Shown here: piece by piece, positions 23,510 through 26,443 of the stretch
Numbering within the stretch: position 1 is the first letter of the stretch
Layout of the letters: each line of letters begins with the position of its first letter
Source of the DNA: DASRVA01 sp050732935
Lineage (GTDB): Bacteria; Gemmatimonadota; Gemmatimonadetes; JACCXV01; JAHWKZ01
NCBI GenBank assembly: GCA_050732935.1
Contig: JBOHRW010000017.1
Coordinates: forward strand, 1-26,443
Reading direction: 5' to 3'
DNA length: 26,443 bases
Program-made: the position numbers and the translations under genes
The notes under the pieces: model-generated
The model's database searches: none
Told to the model about the DNA's origin: nothing
Seen by the model: the letters and a program-made list of their open reading frames with translations, nothing else

Positions 23510-23529
23510 ACGGTTAAACCGTATATCTT
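23510..23529 (+). promoter_or_regulatory. Perfect palindrome plus TATCTT before the ECF sigma gene
   Basis: ACGGTT-A-AACCGT (23510-23522) is a perfect 6-1-6 palindrome starting one base after the antiporter stop. TATCTT (23524-23529), a likely -10 box, follows at once. The position fits an operator in the -35/-10 region. No -35 is clear, and no ECF-type GGAAC...CGTC pair is visible. Confidence 0.45.
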
Positions 23530-23566
23530 CCGGCGCCATTTGGGGACTGGAGTCGAAAGGGGACCG

Positions 23567-24163
23567 TTGGCCGATATCGCGCCCGACATCCTGAATCGAG
23601 CCCGGCGGGGGGACCGGCGGGCCTTTGACGATCTGGTGCGGTTCTACCGCGAGGACCTTTTGCGCGTGGCGTACCGGTTCGTGGGTAACTACGAGGACGC
23701 ACGGGACGTGCTGCAGCTCGTCTTCGTGAAGGTCCACCAGAACATCGATCGGTGGGAGCCACGAGCTCCGTTCTGGTCGTGGCTCTATCGGATCGCCGTG
23801 AACGAGTCCCTCGGATGGAAGAAGCGGGAGCAGCGCCGGTACGGGCTGATCATCCCCGCCGAGGAGATGGTCCAATCCGACGCCGCCAGCCCGTCGCCCT
23901 CCCCGCTGGAGGACGCGGCCTGGAGCGAGACGGAGCGGCGCGTGCGGGATGCGATCGAGCGGCTGCCCGAGATGCAGCGTGCGACCTTCATCTTGCGCTA
24001 CCGCGAGGAGCTGTCGGTCAAGGAGACGGCGGCGACGCTGGGATGCGCGGAAGGCACGGTCAAGGCTAACGGCTACCACGCGATCCGTCGTTTGAGGAAG
24101 ATCCTGAGCGGGATGGAATCGCCGGCCACCGAGGTGGAGAGCGATGACGCGACTGCACTGTAA
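23567..24163 (+). CDS. ECF-family RNA polymerase sigma factor
   Basis: A 198-residue group 4 sigma factor. Region 2 is FDDLVRFYREDLLRVAYRFVGNYEDARDVLQLVFVKVHQNI (about 20-60), with WSWLYRIAVNES after it. Region 4 is LPEMQRATFILRYREELSVKETAATLGCAEGTVKANGYHAIRRLRKIL (about 135-182). The linker between them is rich in Ser/Pro. The start is TTG at 23567, with AAAGGGGA at 23556-23563. An earlier TTG at 23540 lacks a ribosome site. The anti-sigma gene overlaps it by 20 bases, a standard sigma/anti-sigma pairing. What it senses is unknown. Confidence 0.92.
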   Translation: MADIAPDILNRARRGDRRAFDDLVRFYREDLLRVAYRFVGNYEDARDVLQLVFVKVHQNIDRWEPRAPFWSWLYRIAVNESLGWKKREQRRYGLIIPAEEMVQSDAASPSPSPLEDAAWSETERRVRDAIERLPEMQRATFILRYREELSVKETAATLGCAEGTVKANGYHAIRRLRKILSGMESPATEVESDDATAL

Positions 24164-24863
24164 CACCGTCCAGGAGGCGCTCCGGGAACGGGCCGCCTCG
24201 GCCGGCCCCACGCCGCTGAGCCCGGCGCTGGCCGATCATCTGTCGAGCTGCGCCGGCTGCCAGGCCGAGCGGCGCTCTGTCCGCGAGCTGCTGGAGGTGA
24301 GTCGCGGGATTGCGGATCCCCCGGCGCCACCATCCATCTGGGAGGGCTTCGAGACGGAGCTGGATCGCAGGCTGACACAGGCCGGGTCGTCCACCCCGCA
24401 GCTCGGGTGGTGGGGTCGGGTAGGCCTCGGGCTGGCGGCGACGCTCGTCCTTGGCTTCGCCATGGGGGCGCTCTGGATGCATTCCTGGGACGAGGTCCCC
24501 CCCACCGCGGGCGTCGCGCCGGAGGAAACCGTGGCGCCCGTGGAGAACGCGGAGGATCCGCGGCTCGAGCTGTACCTGGACGAGATCGAGAGCGTGCTGG
24601 TCGCGTACCGGGCCACCGAGCAGGGCGACGCAGTGGACGTGTTCCGCCAATCCGTGCCGGCCACCATGCTGGCCGGAGAGGGCGCGCCTTCGGAGGCCGC
24701 CCGGCAGAGGCTCGAGCAGCAGCGGGCGGCGCGCGAGCAGCTCCGGACCCTCGTCTTGGCGATGCTGACGAGCGAGATCGAGTCGGAGCGGCAAGGGTTC
24801 GGATACATCGAGCGTCGGATCGCCGAGATCGCCGGTCAGGAGCTCCTGATCCTCGTTCATTAG
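24144..24863 (+). CDS. Membrane anti-sigma factor with zinc-finger (ZAS) motif
   Basis: The 239-residue partner of the preceding ECF sigma. The N-terminal domain has the His-x3-Cys-x2-Cys motif of zinc-containing anti-sigma factors (His32, Cys36, Cys39 in DHLSSCAGC). One membrane helix lies near residues 92-112. The outer part (113-239) is acidic and helical, with a Gln/Arg-rich coiled region (about 185-230). I do not recognise that sensor domain. It overlaps the sigma gene by 20 bases, so the two are translationally linked. Confidence 0.85.
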   Translation: MTRLHCNTVQEALRERAASAGPTPLSPALADHLSSCAGCQAERRSVRELLEVSRGIADPPAPPSIWEGFETELDRRLTQAGSSTPQLGWWGRVGLGLAATLVLGFAMGALWMHSWDEVPPTAGVAPEETVAPVENAEDPRLELYLDEIESVLVAYRATEQGDAVDVFRQSVPATMLAGEGAPSEAARQRLEQQRAAREQLRTLVLAMLTSEIESERQGFGYIERRIAEIAGQELLILVH

Positions 24864-24870
24864 CGCCGGG

Positions 24871-24886
24871 GGCCGGTTCTCCGGCC
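24871..24886. terminator. Hairpin after the sigma/anti-sigma operon
   Basis: GGCCGG-TTCT-CCGGCC is a perfect 6-bp GC stem with a 4-base loop, 7 bases after the anti-sigma stop. There is no T-run, so it is a candidate only. Confidence 0.4.
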
Positions 24887-24892
24887 GCCGCG

Positions 24893-24898
24893 TAGCTT
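24893..24898 (+). promoter_or_regulatory. Putative -10 element of the LOG gene
   Basis: TAGCTT ends 7 bases before GTG 24906, with no Shine-Dalgarno between, so a leaderless mRNA starting at the GTG is plausible. No -35 was found. The same hexamer occurs before larE. Confidence 0.35.
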
Positions 24899-24905
24899 GT
24901 CGCGC

Positions 24906-25439
24906 GTGTCGACCCCCCTGATCGCCGTCTTCGGCTCGGGCGATGCCCCGGCGGCCGATCTCGAGCGCGCCCGTCGCCTAGGGCGTGCGCTGGCCGAAGC
25001 CGGCTACGGCGTCATCAACGGCGGCTACGGGGGGACGATGGAGGCCTCGGCCGCGGGGGCGCGGGAGGCGGGCGGCACCACCGTTGGGGTCACCTGCCGG
25101 ACGTTCACCTTCCGATCCGGGCCCAATCCGCACGTCCAGGAGGTCGTCGAGGCGCCCAGCCTGATGGGTCGCATCGAGACCCTTCTCACCCGGGCCGCGG
25201 GCTACGTGGTCCTGCCGGGAGGCAACGGGACGCTGGCCGAGCTCTCGCTCGCCTGGGAGCACGTCCGGAAGGGGCTCCTGCCGGGAGACGAGCGGCCCAT
25301 CGTCGCCTGGGAGGAGCCGTGGAAGAAGGTCGTCGGGCTGCTCGCCGATGGGCCCTACCTGGGGTCCGGTACGGAGGCGATCGTATGGGTGAACGGTGTG
25401 GATGAAGCGGTCGCGGCGATCCGGCGCCGTCTCTCGTAG
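24906..25439 (+). CDS. LOG-family protein (nucleotide phosphoribohydrolase-like)
   Basis: A 177-residue Rossmann-like protein of the LOG/TIGR00725 family, whose characterised members cleave N-glycosidic bonds of nucleoside 5'-monophosphates. Older databases label them lysine decarboxylases. The motif PGGNGTLAEL matches the LOG block PGGxGTxxE, and GGYGGTMEA is the matching upstream glycine loop. Both lie in the active site. SLMGRIETLLTRAAGYVVLPGG is typical of the family. GTG 24906 is preferred over TTG 24897 because a -10-like TAGCTT ends 7 bases before it. The real substrate is unknown. The gene is convergent with the dipeptidase gene, 32 bases away. Confidence 0.82.
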   Translation: MSTPLIAVFGSGDAPAADLERARRLGRALAEAGYGVINGGYGGTMEASAAGAREAGGTTVGVTCRTFTFRSGPNPHVQEVVEAPSLMGRIETLLTRAAGYVVLPGGNGTLAELSLAWEHVRKGLLPGDERPIVAWEEPWKKVVGLLADGPYLGSGTEAIVWVNGVDEAVAAIRRRLS

Positions 25440-25471
25440 CGGTCGCTCGCTGATCGGCCATCTTCGATCGC

Positions 25472-26113
25472 CTACAGGGGCGCGTCCTGGACCGGATGCT
25501 GCTCCCATCCCGCGGCATCGAAATGCCACCACTCGCTGGGCAGCGGAATCCAGCCCGCCTCGACCATGGCCCGCTCCAGCAGCTCGCGGCTGGCGATGGC
25601 CTCGGCGGGCAGATCGGCCGCGTCGCGGTGCGCCCGGTGCGTGAAGTCGTCGTGTGCCGTGGGAAGCGGGACGGGCTCGCCGTCGATTCGCAGAAGGCCG
25701 ACGTCCACCGCAGCGCCGCGGTTGTGGCGCGAGCCCTTCACCGGATCGGCGACGTAGGTAGGGTCGGGAAGGATCTCCCACATCTCGCGCTGGACCGACA
25801 GCGGCCGGTAGCAGTCCCACACGACCAGGCGGTAGCCTTCCTCGCGCAGGGTTCGCTCCGCCTCGAGGAGTCGCCGCGCCGCCTCGGGAACAAGCAGGCA
25901 GCGGGCCTCGTCGTAGACCGCGCGCCCGAGGAAGTTGTCGGCCCGGGCGTAGCGGATGTCGAGAACCAGGTCGGGATCGAGCTCCGCCACGTCCACGAGT
26001 CCGTCCTGGGCCCGGGCGACGGTGGAGGAGGAGGCGCACGCCAGAACGATCACCACGACCACGGCGAATACCGGAAGCCGTCGGTTCGTAGGGGACCTCG
26101 AGGGCATGGACAT
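25472..26113 (-). CDS. VanX-like D-alanyl-D-alanine dipeptidase
   Basis: A zinc peptidase that hydrolyses D-Ala-D-Ala. The family's SxHxxGxAxD zinc motif is SRHNRGAAVD. DCYRP carries the conserved Arg that stabilises the transition state, and EWWHF supplies the catalytic Glu and the third zinc His. The N-terminus has a signal of the lipoprotein or Sec type (VVVVIVLACASSS, then VARAQ), so it acts in the periplasm, consistent with peptidoglycan-peptide recycling rather than glycopeptide resistance. No vanH or vanA ligase is nearby. The start is unclear: ATG 26113 or 26107, each overlapping the start of the divergent radical SAM gene. It has 213 residues from 26113. TATCTT at 26142-26137 may be its -10. 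Confidence 0.88.
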   Translation of the reverse strand: MSMPSRSPTNRRLPVFAVVVVIVLACASSSTVARAQDGLVDVAELDPDLVLDIRYARADNFLGRAVYDEARCLLVPEAARRLLEAERTLREEGYRLVVWDCYRPLSVQREMWEILPDPTYVADPVKGSRHNRGAAVDVGLLRIDGEPVPLPTAHDDFTHRAHRDAADLPAEAIASRELLERAMVEAGWIPLPSEWWHFDAAGWEQHPVQDAPL

Positions 26114-26443
26114 GTCGACGCCGATCACGAGCATCGAAGATAGGGCGGCCCGCTTCGCGGACCATCCGGATCCGGACGCGTCCCCCGTGCTGCATCCCGG
26201 TCCGCTGGACGCGCTGTGGTTCCAGGTCACCGGAACCGTCTGCAACATCCGGTGCGCCCACTGCTTCATCTCGTGCAGCCCGACGAATCGCTCCTTCGAC
26301 TACCTCTCCATGGACGATGTCGAGCGGCGGCTCGAGGAGAGCCTCGAGCTCGGCGTGCGGGAGTACTACTTCACCGGTGGCGAGCCCTTCCTGCACCCGG
26401 ACATCGTGGAGATCCTGGAGCGGGCCCTCGCGCGGGGCCCGAC
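26112..26443 (+). CDS. Radical SAM enzyme, N-terminal part (cut by window end)
   Basis: The reading frame stays open to the window edge, so the gene is incomplete. The residue numbers given here count from the alternative ATG at 26106; subtract 2 for ATG 26112. The iron-sulfur motif CNIRCAHC (Cys46, Cys50, Cys53) is the CxxxCxxC of radical SAM enzymes, and one further Cys57 follows. FTGGEPFLHPD is the SAM-binding GGE motif. Such a short N-terminal lead and LWFQVTGTVCNIRC are typical of PqqE/SPASM-like or similar enzymes, but the C-terminus that would decide this is missing. ATG 26112 has GAGGG (26100-26104) 7 bases upstream; the in-frame ATG at 26106 has it only 1 base away. It is divergent from the dipeptidase gene and the two starts overlap. 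Confidence 0.85.
   Translation, partial: MSTPITSIEDRAARFADHPDPDASPVLHPGPLDALWFQVTGTVCNIRCAHCFISCSPTNRSFDYLSMDDVERRLEESLELGVREYYFTGGEPFLHPDIVEILERALARGP
26137..26142 (-). promoter_or_regulatory. Putative -10 element of the dipeptidase gene
   Basis: TATCTT on the minus strand, in the same CCTATCTTC context as the -10 before rpsU. It lies 23 bases before ATG 26113 and inside the radical SAM reading frame. No good -35 is visible 16-18 bases upstream. Confidence 0.3.

Noticed and set aside
22352..24211. 619-codon minus-strand open frame
   Set aside because: Antisense to the antiporter and ECF sigma genes. The composition is that of a shadow frame.
25472..26113. Vancomycin resistance gene
   Set aside because: The VanX-like enzyme carries a signal peptide and has no vanH/vanA or regulator beside it. 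Housekeeping peptidoglycan-peptide turnover is more likely.
1..26443. tRNA, rRNA, CRISPR arrays, insertion sequences or prophage genes
   Set aside because: No direct-repeat arrays, transposase motifs, integrase motifs or cloverleaf-like sequences were seen by reading. A tRNAscan or Infernal run would settle the RNA question.

Overview
This is a GC-rich, densely coding chromosomal window with about 26 protein genes and no gene-free stretch longer than about 205 bases. The cell looks like a Gram-negative bacterium. It encodes an outer-membrane beta-barrel protein of the PorV/PorQ type, several lipoproteins, a prepilin peptidase and a periplasmic D-Ala-D-Ala dipeptidase. The mix of a PorV-like barrel, pyruvoyl arginine decarboxylase, YbbR, a CarD-like regulator and PD40 beta-propeller lipoproteins suggests the FCB/Gemmatimonadota neighbourhood or a related candidate phylum. 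That placement is inference; no rRNA or marker phylogeny is available here. I see no insertion sequence, prophage, CRISPR array, tRNA or rRNA, so this reads as core genome.

Layout, left half. Positions 1-3478 hold a PorV-like barrel, a degenerate metallophosphatase-like lipoprotein, and a two-gene putrescine module (pyruvoyl arginine decarboxylase plus agmatinase). Positions 3635-4988 hold a TlpA-like thioredoxin lipoprotein and CcdA, a pair for moving reductant to the periplasm. Positions 5134-7016 hold a small two-helix membrane protein, a YbbR-domain protein and tsaD (tRNA t6A). Positions 7222-12119 are a tightly overlapped run: a TPR-fused sigma-54 activator, pilD, a GalU-like nucleotidyltransferase, a metallo-beta-lactamase hydrolase and a YraN-family protein. 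A convergent gene (12129-14489) encodes a membrane GAF-GGDEF-HD protein with an intact cyclase motif and a broken HD dyad. A sigma-54-like -24/-12 element overlaps its first codon.

Layout, right half. Positions 14529-17802 hold a secreted protein of unknown function, comM and a two-domain VOC protein. Positions 17891-20204 hold larE, dcd (which appears to start at CTG) and a PD40 lipoprotein, overlapped end to end. On the minus strand, 20231-20954 holds rpsU and a carD-like gene behind a clear TTGACG-N17-TATCTT promoter. Positions 21002-26443 hold a putative lipoprotein, a CPA-type antiporter with a TrkA-like tail, an ECF sigma/anti-sigma pair, a LOG-family protein, a VanX-like dipeptidase (minus) and the start of a radical SAM enzyme that runs off the window.

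Two themes recur. Adjacent genes are often joined by stop/start overlaps that use any NTG codon (ATGA, GTGA, TTGA and one CTGA). Several genes carry a TAKCTT-like hexamer 7-12 bases before the start codon with no Shine-Dalgarno between, which suggests leaderless or nearly leaderless mRNAs. I found no obvious multi-gene novel defence or biosynthetic system. The most unusual items are the sigma-54-like element at the degenerate GGDEF-HD gene, the CTG-started dcd, the degenerate phosphatase-like lipoprotein and the head-to-head overlap of the dipeptidase and radical SAM genes.
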